A stretch of 11,086 nucleotides of DNA, taken from the NCBI GenBank assembly GCA_902805995.1, contig CADCUU010000456.1, positions 1 to 11,086 of the forward strand, given 5' to 3'. The notes under the pieces were generated by a model. The model did no database searches. It saw only the letters and a list, made by a program, of their open reading frames with translations, and was not told where the DNA came from. Below are positions 1 through 7,920 of the stretch, piece after piece. The translations under genes and the position numbers were made by a program. Position 1 is the stretch's first letter; each line of letters begins with the position of its first letter. The DNA is from an uncultured Rubellimicrobium sp. GTDB lineage: Bacteria > Pseudomonadota > Alphaproteobacteria > Rhodobacterales > Rhodobacteraceae.

Positions 1-32
1 GGTCCCGCAACCAGAACGGGCAGGAGCGGACC

Positions 33-1397
33 ATGGTCGGGACAGAGGGCATCGGCGTCGTCATCCTCGCGGCGGGCGCCGGAACGCGCATGAACTCCGA
101 CCGCCCCAAGGTCCTGCACGAACTCGCGGGCGCGCCCCTCCTGCATCACGCGATGCGCGCCGCCTCAGCCCTGGGCCCGGCGCGCACCGTGATCGTCACC
201 GGCGTCGGTGCCGAAGCCGTTCAGAAAGCCGCCCGCGCCTTCGACCCGGAGGTCTCGACCGTACTCCAGGCCGAACGCCTCGGCACCGCCCACGCCGTCC
301 TCCAGGCCCGCGACCACTTCGCCGACCACGACGGCGACGTCCTCGTCCTTTACGGCGACACCCCCTTCGTCACCCCCGAAACCCTGGAACGGATGCTGGA
401 GGCCCGCGCAAACGCCGACATCGTGATCCTGGGCTTCGAGACCGCGACCCCCGACGCCCGCTACGGCCGCCTCGTGACCGACGGCAACCGCCTCCAGAAG
501 ATCGTCGAATGGAAGGACGCGGACGCCTCCACCCGCGCCATCACCTTGTGCAACTCCGGCGTCGTCTGCGCCGAGGGCACCTTCCTCTTCGACCTCCTGC
601 GCGAGGTGCGGGCCGACAACGCCGCCGGCGAATACTACCTCACCGACATCGTGGAACTCGCCGCCCGCCGCGGCATGACCTCCACCGTCGTCCGCTGCGA
701 CGAGAGCGAAACGCTGGGCATCAACTCCCGGCAGGAGTTGATGGCGGCGGAACAGGCCTTCCAGGCCCGCGCCCGCGCCCAGGCCCTCGACGACGGCGTT
801 TCCCTCTCCGCCCCCGACACCGTCCAGTTCGCCTTCGACACCTATGTTGGCCGCGACACGATCATCGAGCCCTACGTCGTCTTCGGCCCCGGCGTCACGG
901 TCGAATCCGACGCCCGCATCCGCGCCTTCTCCCATCTGGAGGGCTGCCACGTCAGCCGCGGCGCCACCGTCGGCCCCTTCGCCCGCCTCCGCCCCGGCGC
1001 GGAGCTTTCGGAGGACGTCCATGTCGGCAACTTCGTGGAGATCAAGGCCGCCACCATCGCCGAAGGGGCGAAGGTCAACCACCTGAGCTACATCGGCGAC
1101 GCCGAGGTCGGAGAGCGGACCAACATCGGCGCGGGAACCATCACCTGCAACTACGACGGCGTCTTCAAGCACCGTACGGTCATCGGCCGCGACGCCTTCA
1201 TCGGCTCGGACACGATGCTCGTGGCCCCCGTCACGGTCGGCGACGGCGCCATGACCGCCACCGGATCGGTCATCACGCAGGACGTGCCCGCGGGCGCCCT
1301 CGCCCTCGCCCGCGCCCGGCAGGAGGTGAAGCCCGGCTTCGCCACCAAGTTCTTCCAGAAGCTGCGCGCCCTGAAGGCCGCCAAGTCGGGAGCCTGA
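33..1397 (+). CDS. glmU: Bifunctional UDP-N-acetylglucosamine pyrophosphorylase / glucosamine-1-phosphate N-acetyltransferase
   Basis: Cytoplasmic enzyme for the last two steps of UDP-GlcNAc synthesis: it acetylates glucosamine-1-phosphate with acetyl-CoA, then joins the product to UTP. The 454-residue length is normal for GlmU. The N-terminal uridylyltransferase domain shows the nucleotide-binding loop LAAGAGTRM (12-20), PKVLHE with Lys26, GTAHAV (84-89), the metal-binding YGDTP (Asp109) and GINSR (229-233). From about residue 265 the left-handed beta-helix has hexapeptide repeats. Candidate acetyltransferase residues are Arg320, Lys338, His350 and Tyr353 in NHLSYIGDAEVG, matching the E. coli Arg333/Lys351/His363/Tyr366 region by spacing. 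The ATG at 33 has AGGAG about 6 bases upstream. glmS follows after 4 bases, so the two are almost certainly co-transcribed and supply successive steps of one pathway. The 32 bases upstream are too short to assign. Confidence 0.97.
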   Translation: MVGTEGIGVVILAAGAGTRMNSDRPKVLHELAGAPLLHHAMRAASALGPARTVIVTGVGAEAVQKAARAFDPEVSTVLQAERLGTAHAVLQARDHFADHDGDVLVLYGDTPFVTPETLERMLEARANADIVILGFETATPDARYGRLVTDGNRLQKIVEWKDADASTRAITLCNSGVVCAEGTFLFDLLREVRADNAAGEYYLTDIVELAARRGMTSTVVRCDESETLGINSRQELMAAEQAFQARARAQALDDGVSLSAPDTVQFAFDTYVGRDTIIEPYVVFGPGVTVESDARIRAFSHLEGCHVSRGATVGPFARLRPGAELSEDVHVGNFVEIKAATIAEGAKVNHLSYIGDAEVGERTNIGAGTITCNYDGVFKHRTVIGRDAFIGSDTMLVAPVTVGDGAMTATGSVITQDVPAGALALARARQEVKPGFATKFFQKLRALKAAKSGA

Positions 1398-1401
1398 GAC
1401 C

Positions 1402-3150
<1,749 letters not shown>

Positions 3151-3222
3151 CACACGGCCATCGCCAAGGGGACGGACGTGGACCAGCCCCGCAACCTCGC
3201 CAAATCCGTCACGGTGGAGTGA
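3151..3222 (+). pseudogene. glmS: Cut-off C-terminal tail of glmS (same reading frame, after the TAA)
   Basis: The glmS frame stays open for 23 more codons after the TAA and ends at TGA 3220-3222. It encodes the GlmS family's C-terminal loop, ending DVDQPRNLAKSVTVE; the active-site Lys codon is AAA at 3202-3204. With the stop read as Tyr the protein would be 606 residues, close to the 609 of E. coli GlmS. No frameshift is present, so one substitution at 3150 (C or T to A) explains everything. The perfectly kept tail shows the stop is either very recent, a base-call error, or read through. GGTGGAG at the end of this segment also serves as the ribosome binding site of the next gene, whose ATG follows the TGA directly. 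Confidence 0.9.
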
Positions 3223-3765
3223 ATGGCCAAGCAGTTCCCCAGCTTCGATGCCGCGCATGAAAGCTTCATCGCCCAGCAGCACATCTTTTTCGTCGCCACC
3301 GCCGCGCCGGACGGGCAGGTGAACCTGTCACCCAAGGGCCGCGACTCGCTCCGCGTCCTCGGGCCCAACCGCCTCGCCTGGCGCAACCTGACGGGCAGCG
3401 GCAACGAGACGGCGGCGCACCTCCTCCGCGCCAACCGCATGACCGTCATGTGGTGCTCCTTCACGACGCGCCCGCTCATCCTGCGCGCCTACGGCACCGC
3501 CACCGTGACCCATCACGGGGAGCCCGGCTGGGACGACCTCAACGGCCTCTTCCCGCCGGAGCCCGGGGCGCGGCAGGTTTTCGACATGACGGTGGATCTC
3601 GTGCAGACCTCCTGTGGCTACGCGGTCCCCTTCATGGACTTCCGGGCGGAACGCGACACGCTGGAAAAGTGGGCCGAGGACCGGGGGCCCGAAGGCGTGG
3701 CCGCCTACTGGCAGCAGAAGAATCGCCAAAGCATCGACGGCTTCCCCACGGGACTGCCCGCTTGA
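3223..3765 (+). CDS. Pyridoxamine 5'-phosphate oxidase family protein (FMN-binding split barrel)
   Basis: A 180-residue cytoplasmic protein of the PNPOx-like flavin-binding family. Visible family features are the first strands with FFVATAAPDGQVNLSPKG (22-39), the RLAWRNLTGSGNETAAHL segment (50-67) typical of this subgroup, and MTVMWCSF (73-80) followed by LRAYGTATV (87-95). The C-terminal part (about 130-180) contains CGYAVPFMDF and a charged helix before GFPTGLPA. It is not PdxH itself, which is longer and has a different C-terminal substrate motif. The substrate is unknown; members may bind FMN, F420 or heme, and flavin is only a family-based guess. The ATG directly follows the ancestral glmS stop with GGTGGAG at 3213-3219, so translation was probably coupled to glmS. 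The premature glmS TAA would now release ribosomes 72 bases upstream. The 3' end overlaps the next gene by 4 bases. Confidence 0.85.
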   Translation: MAKQFPSFDAAHESFIAQQHIFFVATAAPDGQVNLSPKGRDSLRVLGPNRLAWRNLTGSGNETAAHLLRANRMTVMWCSFTTRPLILRAYGTATVTHHGEPGWDDLNGLFPPEPGARQVFDMTVDLVQTSCGYAVPFMDFRAERDTLEKWAEDRGPEGVAAYWQQKNRQSIDGFPTGLPA

Positions 3766-4448
3766 CCGGCGCCGAGGCGCTCGCCGCCCTGGAGGCCCTC
3801 TCCGACCCTACCCGAGCCGAGGAGATGGCCGCTTACCACAAGGCCCCGCGCCGCTACCTCGGGGTCCCCGTCCCGCAGATCGAGGCGCTGGTTGACGACT
3901 GGCGCGCGGGGGCGGAGTCGCTCGACGACCGCCTCGCCCTCGCCTCCGCCCTCTGGGACAGCGACGTGCACGAGGGGCGTGTCGCTGGCGCCAAGCTCCT
4001 CACCCAGGCCCGCGTCCGCCCGGACGACGAGCCCGTCTGGCGCCTGATCGCCTCCTGGGTCCCGACCTTCGACGCCTGGGCCATCGCCGACCACGCCTCC
4101 AAGGCCGGGGAACGCCGCTTGGTCGCCGCCCCTCGCCGCCTCGATGAGGTGGAAACCTGGGTCACGTCGGAGCATATGTGGACCCGCCGCGCGGCGCTGG
4201 TGATGACGTTGCCATGGACCAAGGACCGCTTCCCCAAGCCCGCGGACCTCGCGGTGCGCGAACGCGTCCTGGGCTGGTGCGAGACGCTTGCCACCGATCC
4301 CGACTGGTTCATCCAGAAGGCCGTGGCCTGGTGGCTCCGCGACCTGTCCAAGAAGGACCCCGACCGTGTCCGCGCCTGGCTCTCTGAGCATGGCGAAACG
4401 CTCAAGCCCTTCGCCCGCAACGAGGCCGGGCGGATGCTCCCTACTTGA
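3762..4448 (+). CDS. AlkD-like DNA alkylation repair protein (HEAT-repeat glycosylase family)
   Basis: A 228-residue all-helical protein of the DNA alkylation repair (AlkD) family, whose characterised members excise N3- and N7-alkylpurines using stacked HEAT-like repeats. Family features are MAAYHKAPRRYLGVPVPQIE (22-41), the helix LALASALWDSDVHEGRVAGA (58-77), TFDAWAIADHAS (102-113), EHMWTRRAALV (137-147) and DWFIQKAVAWWLRDLSKKDP (181-200). Trp106 and Asp110 have the same spacing as the Bacillus cereus AlkD Trp109/Asp113 pair. Arg142/Arg143 and Trp190/191 are candidates for the remaining DNA-contact residues. I chose the TTG at 3762, which overlaps the TGA of the previous gene (TTGA), because it keeps the usual N-terminal helix. 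The first ATG (codon 22) would remove that helix. Translational coupling to the upstream gene is likely. The 3' end overlaps the opposite-strand phhA by 8 bases. The repair role is inferred from the family. Confidence 0.88.
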   Translation: MTGAEALAALEALSDPTRAEEMAAYHKAPRRYLGVPVPQIEALVDDWRAGAESLDDRLALASALWDSDVHEGRVAGAKLLTQARVRPDDEPVWRLIASWVPTFDAWAIADHASKAGERRLVAAPRRLDEVETWVTSEHMWTRRAALVMTLPWTKDRFPKPADLAVRERVLGWCETLATDPDWFIQKAVAWWLRDLSKKDPDRVRAWLSEHGETLKPFARNEAGRMLPT

Positions 4449-5316
4449 GCTTGGCCTTGGTCTGCGGGAACGCGCGCCAGTAGTCGCCCGTCCCCTGCCG
4501 GATGACCCGGTCCTCCGGCGCGACCTCGAACGGACTGAGCTGGGGCGCCTCACGCATCCGGTCATAAAGCGCGGGCCAGTCCCGCCCCTGGAGCACGTCG
4601 AACAGGTCCTCGAACCGGTCGATCACGAAGTACGACGCCTGGAAGTCGTCGATGTAGTATCCCCTCCGCAGCACCCTCTCCAGATCGAAGCCCAGCCAGT
4701 GCGCCGAGGGGTCCTCAACGACATACCGCGCCTCCCCAAAAGAGGAGCAGATGCCCGCCCCATAGACCTGCACGCTCTCGGGCTTGCGGATCAGGCCGAA
4801 CTCGATCGTGTACCAGTTGAGCCGGGCGAGGAACTTGACGCCCTTGCGCTCCACCGCCTCCAGCCCGATCCGGCCGTATTCGGCCATGTAGTCGGCATAG
4901 GCCGGATCCGTGAGCAGCGGCACATGGCCGAACACGTCGTGGAAGATGTCCGGCTCCTCCAGGTAGTCCAACTGCTCCTGCGTGCGGATGAAGGTGCCGG
5001 CCGGGAACTGGCGGTTGGCGAGCATCTGGAAGAAGGGGCGCGAGGGGATCAGGCCCGGCACCGCAACCACCTCCCACCCGGTCAGGCGGCGCAGGCGGGC
5101 GTTCATCCGGTCGAACTCCGGCACCCCCTCGGCCCCGATCCCCAACGCCGAAAGCCCATCGAGGTATTCCTGGCAGACCTGCCCCTTCAGGGTGCGGAGC
5201 TGCCGGTCGAACAGCGTGCCCCAGACGGCGTGATCCTCCGGCGTGTAGCTGCCCCATGCCTGATCCATGCGGACCTCGGCGGCGTCATGGGCGGTCAGGA
5301 CGGCGTGCTCGGCCAT
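4441..5316 (-). CDS. phhA: Phenylalanine 4-monooxygenase (phenylalanine hydroxylase)
   Basis: Converts L-phenylalanine to L-tyrosine using O2, tetrahydropterin and non-heme Fe(II). The 291-residue length fits a bacterial single-domain enzyme with no ACT regulatory domain. The iron-binding facial triad is clear: His126 and His131 in FHDVFGHVPLL, and Glu172 in WYTIEFGL. Other family segments are GWEVVAVPGLIPSRPFF (80-96), the pterin/substrate region around RTQEQLDYLEEPD (111-123) and YGAGICSSFGEARY (185-198). The start at 5316 (MAEHAVLTAH) gives the normal length and has GGGGGAG at 5331-5325. The open frame continues upstream only because of GC-rich coding bias and would overlap frcR. frcR lies 89 bases upstream on the same strand and may be co-transcribed. 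No pterin carbinolamine dehydratase (phhB) or phhR-like activator lies nearby. The gene ends in TAG at 4443-4441, converging on the AlkD-like gene. Confidence 0.95.
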   Translation of the reverse strand: MAEHAVLTAHDAAEVRMDQAWGSYTPEDHAVWGTLFDRQLRTLKGQVCQEYLDGLSALGIGAEGVPEFDRMNARLRRLTGWEVVAVPGLIPSRPFFQMLANRQFPAGTFIRTQEQLDYLEEPDIFHDVFGHVPLLTDPAYADYMAEYGRIGLEAVERKGVKFLARLNWYTIEFGLIRKPESVQVYGAGICSSFGEARYVVEDPSAHWLGFDLERVLRRGYYIDDFQASYFVIDRFEDLFDVLQGRDWPALYDRMREAPQLSPFEVAPEDRVIRQGTGDYWRAFPQTKAKLK

Positions 5317-5320
5317 GTCA

Positions 5321-5369
5321 GCGGCTCCCCCTCTCGGAGCGGAGCCGGAGGCGTCGTGGCGCGGCTCCC
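5321..5369 (-). promoter_or_regulatory. phhA leader with three mutually complementary 7-base segments; possible RBS-masking switch
   Basis: Reading the minus strand toward phhA, GGAGCCG occurs at 5368-5362, its complement CGGCTCC at 5347-5341, and GGAGCCG again at 5328-5322. The two outer copies lie in a direct repeat GGGAGCCGC. The middle segment can pair with either copy. Pairing with the upstream copy leaves a 14-base loop; pairing with the downstream copy leaves a 12-base loop. The downstream copy overlaps the ribosome binding site GGGGGAG (5331-5325), so that fold would hide the site and the other would free it. The pairing is read directly from the sequence. A regulatory role is inference, and chance complementarity in GC-rich DNA is a real possibility. 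Confidence 0.35.
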
Positions 5370-5405
5370 TCGGGGGCTCAACGACAGCGCTCCGGCCCTG
5401 TTCCC

Positions 5406-6605
5406 TCAGGCCGCTGCGGCTCCGCCATGGGTGTTGAGGAGATACCGTGCCAGGATCGGCGCCGTCGCGGCCCCAAGCGCCCGGGCGTTGCCGCCGACGC
5501 GGCCCTCCTCGATGCGGACGGGGGACAGTCCCCGCCGGTCGAGCCGCCCGACCTCCCGCCGGATGCCCTCCACGAGGCGCGCGCGCACGTCCGGGGGAAA
5601 GGCCCCGTCGATCAGCACCGCCTCGAAGTCGATCACCGCGCAGACCGAGATCGCGGCGCGGGCAAGCTGCCCGGCCGTCGCCTCGATCCAGGGATCGAGC
5701 GCCTGGGCCAAGCCGCTCCAATCCTGCGGCTGCGTCCAGAGCCTGTCAGTAGGCAGATCGGCACGAACGAGCGCCTCCTCCAGCAGGAACAGCGAAGCGG
5801 TGTCGATGAGCTGCCGGTCCGACCCCTCGGGCCCGCGCACGAGGAGAGAGCCAAAGGCCCCCGCGTTCCCACAGGCGCCTTCGAAGACGGAATGGTTCAG
5901 GACAATTCCGCCGCCGATGAAGGAGCCCACGAAGAAATAGGCGAAATCGCGGAACTCCCGCCCCCGGCCATAGATGTGCTCGGCCCGGCAGGCGGCGGTG
6001 CCGTCGTTGTCCAGATGCACCGGCAGGTCCGAGAACCGCCCCACCTCGGCCGCGTAGTCCACGTCCCGCCAGACATCGAGCGCGCCTTCAGGTGCGCCGA
6101 TGGCCTCGTGCCAGTCCCAGATCTCGTAGGGTTTGGCGATGCCGATCCCGGCGATGCGGGCCATGGCGTCCGGCGTCATGTCCCGACCGAAGGCGGCAAG
6201 CCCCTCCCGCAGGAAGCGGAACACATCGGCGGGGACGGGCCAGCGATAAGTCGTGTGAAGCTGCCGCCGCACCCCGCCCGCAATATCGGCGAGCACGAGG
6301 TCCGCGCTGCGCCGCCCGATCTTGAGGCCCACGGAAAAGGCGCCTTCCGGGTCGAGGCTCATGGGAACGCGGGGCTTGCCCACGCGCCCGCGCTGCGGCT
6401 CCCCCCGCCGGATCAGACCGGCGCTTTCCAGCCCCCGCAGGATCACCGACACGGTCTGCGCCGACAGCCCCGCAGCGCGTGCGAGGTCGCTGCCCGGCAG
6501 CGGCCCATGACGCTGGAGCGTGGACAGGATCAGCCGTTCGTTGTGATCGCGCAGCCCCTGCTGGTTCACGCCAATGCCCAGGCTGCGGATGGTGCCCGAC
6601 TCCAT
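5406..6605 (-). CDS. frcR: ROK-family transcriptional regulator, probable repressor of the frc operon
   Basis: A 399-residue cytoplasmic DNA-binding protein. Residues about 18-72 form a winged helix-turn-helix (LRDHNERLILSTLQRHG, then SDLARAAGLSAQTVSVILRG and the wing GLIRRG). The rest is a ROK (NagC/XylR) sugar-kinase-like fold with VHLDNDGTAACRAE (197-210) and FVGSFIGGGIVLNHSVFEG (225-243). The ROK zinc motif CxCGxxGC is absent; CGNAGAFGSLL (245-255) stands in its place. Lack of this motif fits an effector sensor rather than an active kinase. The ATG at 6605 has GGGGAGGA at 6619-6612; a start 12 codons further upstream has no such site. The gene is transcribed divergently from frcBCAK, the usual place for a local regulator. 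The S. meliloti frc locus also has a ROK regulator. I infer that a sugar or sugar phosphate relieves repression. The gene symbol rests on this context. Confidence 0.85.
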   Translation of the reverse strand: MESGTIRSLGIGVNQQGLRDHNERLILSTLQRHGPLPGSDLARAAGLSAQTVSVILRGLESAGLIRRGEPQRGRVGKPRVPMSLDPEGAFSVGLKIGRRSADLVLADIAGGVRRQLHTTYRWPVPADVFRFLREGLAAFGRDMTPDAMARIAGIGIAKPYEIWDWHEAIGAPEGALDVWRDVDYAAEVGRFSDLPVHLDNDGTAACRAEHIYGRGREFRDFAYFFVGSFIGGGIVLNHSVFEGACGNAGAFGSLLVRGPEGSDRQLIDTASLFLLEEALVRADLPTDRLWTQPQDWSGLAQALDPWIEATAGQLARAAISVCAVIDFEAVLIDGAFPPDVRARLVEGIRREVGRLDRRGLSPVRIEEGRVGGNARALGAATAPILARYLLNTHGGAAAA

Positions 6606-6777
6606 CGCGTGTCCTCCCCAGCCGCAGAAAGTGGCCAGCATCGTTCATAAGTCAAGGTGATTTAATTATTGACGGCGCGCGAGGGATCGGGTTTTCCTGT
6701 CCGCGTTCCCGCCGCTTCAATAGCGGGGGAGGGGCGCCGGCCAAAGGGCCCGCGCCGAACGTCTGGGAGGACAACCA
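6606..6777. promoter_or_regulatory. Divergent control region between frcR and frcB, with inverted repeat GTCAA-N13-TTGAC
   Basis: A 172-base gap separates the two divergent starts. An AT-rich island at about 6645-6673 stands out in otherwise GC-rich DNA and is flanked by GTCAA (6651-6655) and TTGAC (6669-6673). The right half reads as a -35-like TTGACG toward frcB. The left half, on the minus strand, reads as TTGACT toward frcR. I cannot find convincing -10 boxes at 16-18 base spacing on either side. TAATTA (6663-6668) is a further small palindrome near the centre. The symmetry also suits a dimeric ROK repressor operator. The frcB ribosome binding site GGGAGG is at 6765-6770, 7 bases before the ATG. 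Confidence 0.5.
6733..6756 (+). other. Hairpin in the frcB 5' leader
   Basis: GGCGC (6733-6737) pairs with GCGCC (6752-6756), then after one C-C mismatch GGCC (6739-6742) pairs with GGCC (6747-6750), closing a four-base AAAG loop. It ends 8 bases before the GGGAGG ribosome binding site, so it leaves that site open. A smaller stem, CCGCT (6712-6716) with AGCGG (6722-6726), lies just upstream. A likely role, if any, is protecting the 5' end of the frcB transcript. This is inferred from position only. Confidence 0.4.
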
Positions 6778-7797
6778 ATGAAGAAGCTTCTCGCCGGCTC
6801 CGCGCTGGCCCTTGTCGTGATGGCCGGAACCGCCAGCGCGCAGGACGCGATTTCCGCCTGCCTCATCACCAAGACCGACACCAACCCGTTCTTCGTGAAG
6901 ATGCGCGAAGGCGCCGAGGCCAAGGCCGCCGAGCTCGGCATCACGCTGAACTCCTACGCCGGCACCGTGGACGGCGACCACGAATCCCAGGTCCAGGCCG
7001 TGGAGACCTGCATCGCCAACGGCGCCTCGGGCATCCTGATCGCCGCGTCGGACACCGCCGCCATCGTGGACCAGGTCCAGGCCGCCCGTGACGCGGGCCT
7101 CCTCGTGATCGCGCTCGACACGCCGCTGACGCCGATCGACGCCGCCGACGCGACCTTCGCCACCGACAACTTCCAGGCCGGCCTCCTCATCGGCCAGTGG
7201 GCCGCCTCCACGCTGGGCGAGGAAGGCGTCGCCAACGCCAAGATCGCCATGCTGAACCTCGGCGTGAACCAGCCCACCGTGGACGTGCTCCGCAACCAGG
7301 GCTTCCTCCAAGGCTTCGGCATCGACACCGCCGACATCGCCAAGTGGGGCGACGAGACCGACCCCCGCGTCGTCGGCCAGGACGTGACCGCCGGCAACGA
7401 GGAAGGCGGCCGCACCGCGATGGAGAACATCCTCGCCGCGACCCCGGACGTGAACGTCGTCTACACGATCAACGAGCCCGCCGCCGCTGGCGCCTATGAG
7501 GCCCTGCGCGCCGCTGGCCGTGAGAACGAAGTGCTGATCGTCTCCGTCGACGGCGGCTGCCCCGGCGTCCAGAACGTGGCCGACGGCGTGATCGGCGCGA
7601 CCTCGCAGCAGTACCCGCTGCAGATGGCCGCCCTTGGCATCGAGGCCATCGCCCAGTTCGCCGCCGACGGCACCCTGCCCCAGCCCACCGAGGGCAAGGA
7701 CTTCACCGACACCGGCGTGGCGCTGGTCACCGGCGCGCCGGTCGAGGGCGTGGAGTCGGTCTCGGTCGAGGAAGGCCTGGAGCTCTGCTGGGGCTGA
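6778..7797 (+). CDS. frcB: Periplasmic sugar-binding protein of an FrcBCA-type ABC transporter
   Basis: The solute receptor of the importer: it binds sugar in the periplasm and delivers it to FrcC. The 339-residue precursor has a clear signal peptide: KK at residues 3-4, a hydrophobic core [14 protein letters not shown], and an ASA cleavage site (19-21), probably before Gln22. The mature part is a type I periplasmic-binding fold of the ribose/galactose-binding family: [20 protein letters not shown] (27-46), [17 protein letters not shown] (84-100), VIALDTPL (110-117), [14 protein letters not shown] (129-142), [13 protein letters not shown] (232-244) and [10 protein letters not shown] (256-265). 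There is no lipobox. The set matches the S. meliloti FrcB group, known for fructose, mannose and ribose uptake, but the exact sugar here is inferred. GGGAGG precedes the ATG. A strong hairpin just downstream may help frcB to be made in excess over the membrane parts. Confidence 0.92.
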   Translation: MKKLLAGSALALVVMAGTASAQDAISACLITKTDTNPFFVKMREGAEAKAAELGITLNSYAGTVDGDHESQVQAVETCIANGASGILIAASDTAAIVDQVQAARDAGLLVIALDTPLTPIDAADATFATDNFQAGLLIGQWAASTLGEEGVANAKIAMLNLGVNQPTVDVLRNQGFLQGFGIDTADIAKWGDETDPRVVGQDVTAGNEEGGRTAMENILAATPDVNVVYTINEPAAAGAYEALRAAGRENEVLIVSVDGGCPGVQNVADGVIGATSQQYPLQMAALGIEAIAQFAADGTLPQPTEGKDFTDTGVALVTGAPVEGVESVSVEEGLELCWG

Positions 7798-7852
7798 TGC
7801 CTTCCCATGGCGCTTGATCCAACAGGCGCCCTGGACGCAGACTGAGAATGAA

Positions 7853-7878
7853 CTGGGGCGGGCTTCGGTCCGCCCCAG
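7853..7878 (+). other. Strong UUCG-capped hairpin between frcB and frcC
   Basis: CTGGGGCGGGC (7853-7863) pairs with GTCCGCCCCAG (7868-7878): eleven pairs including one G-U, closed by a C(UUCG)G tetraloop, which is exceptionally stable. No T-run follows, so it is not a classic full terminator. By analogy with malE-malF type operons, such a structure downstream of a binding-protein gene blocks 3' exonucleases and raises its mRNA relative to the permease genes. Partial termination is the alternative. The stem is seen directly; the role is inferred. Confidence 0.75.
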
Positions 7879-7886
7879 CCATCTGA

Positions 7887-7902
7887 GGGGGCGCAGACCC
7901 CC
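7887..7902 (+). other. Second GC hairpin before the frcC ribosome binding site
   Basis: GGGGG (7887-7891) can pair with CCCCC at 7898-7902 (six-base loop), or alternatively with a second CCCCC at 7905-7909. The frcC ribosome binding site GGAGGAG (7910-7916) starts one base after the second C run and is not itself paired in either fold. It may simply be part of the same intergenic structured element as the UUCG hairpin. The function is unknown. Confidence 0.35.
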
Positions 7903-7920
7903 GTCCCCCGGAGGAGAACC

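Noticed and set aside
1398..1401. A glmS ribozyme or riboswitch before glmS
   Set aside because: Only 4 bases separate glmU and glmS. The glmS ribozyme is known from Gram-positive bacteria and has no room here.
3450..3761. An N-terminal extension of the AlkD-like protein in the same frame
   Set aside because: This stretch lies inside the flavoprotein gene, is Arg/Pro/Gly-rich and matches no AlkD-family N-terminus. The TTG at 3762 gives the expected protein.
5317..5721. A longer phhA product starting upstream of 5316
   Set aside because: The frame is open, but it would overlap frcR in another frame. The extra residues are low-complexity Arg/Gly/Ala, and the 291-residue form has a good ribosome binding site and family-typical length.
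4288..5940. A 550-codon plus-strand open frame across alkD, phhA and frcR
   Set aside because: It spans three genes on both strands, has no domain or ribosome binding site, and is Pro/Arg-rich in the manner of GC-rich shadow frames.
7853..7878. An intrinsic terminator ending the frcB transcript
   Set aside because: The stem is strong, but the following bases (CCATCTGAG) contain no T-run. frcC follows in the same orientation as an obligate partner, so full termination is unlikely.
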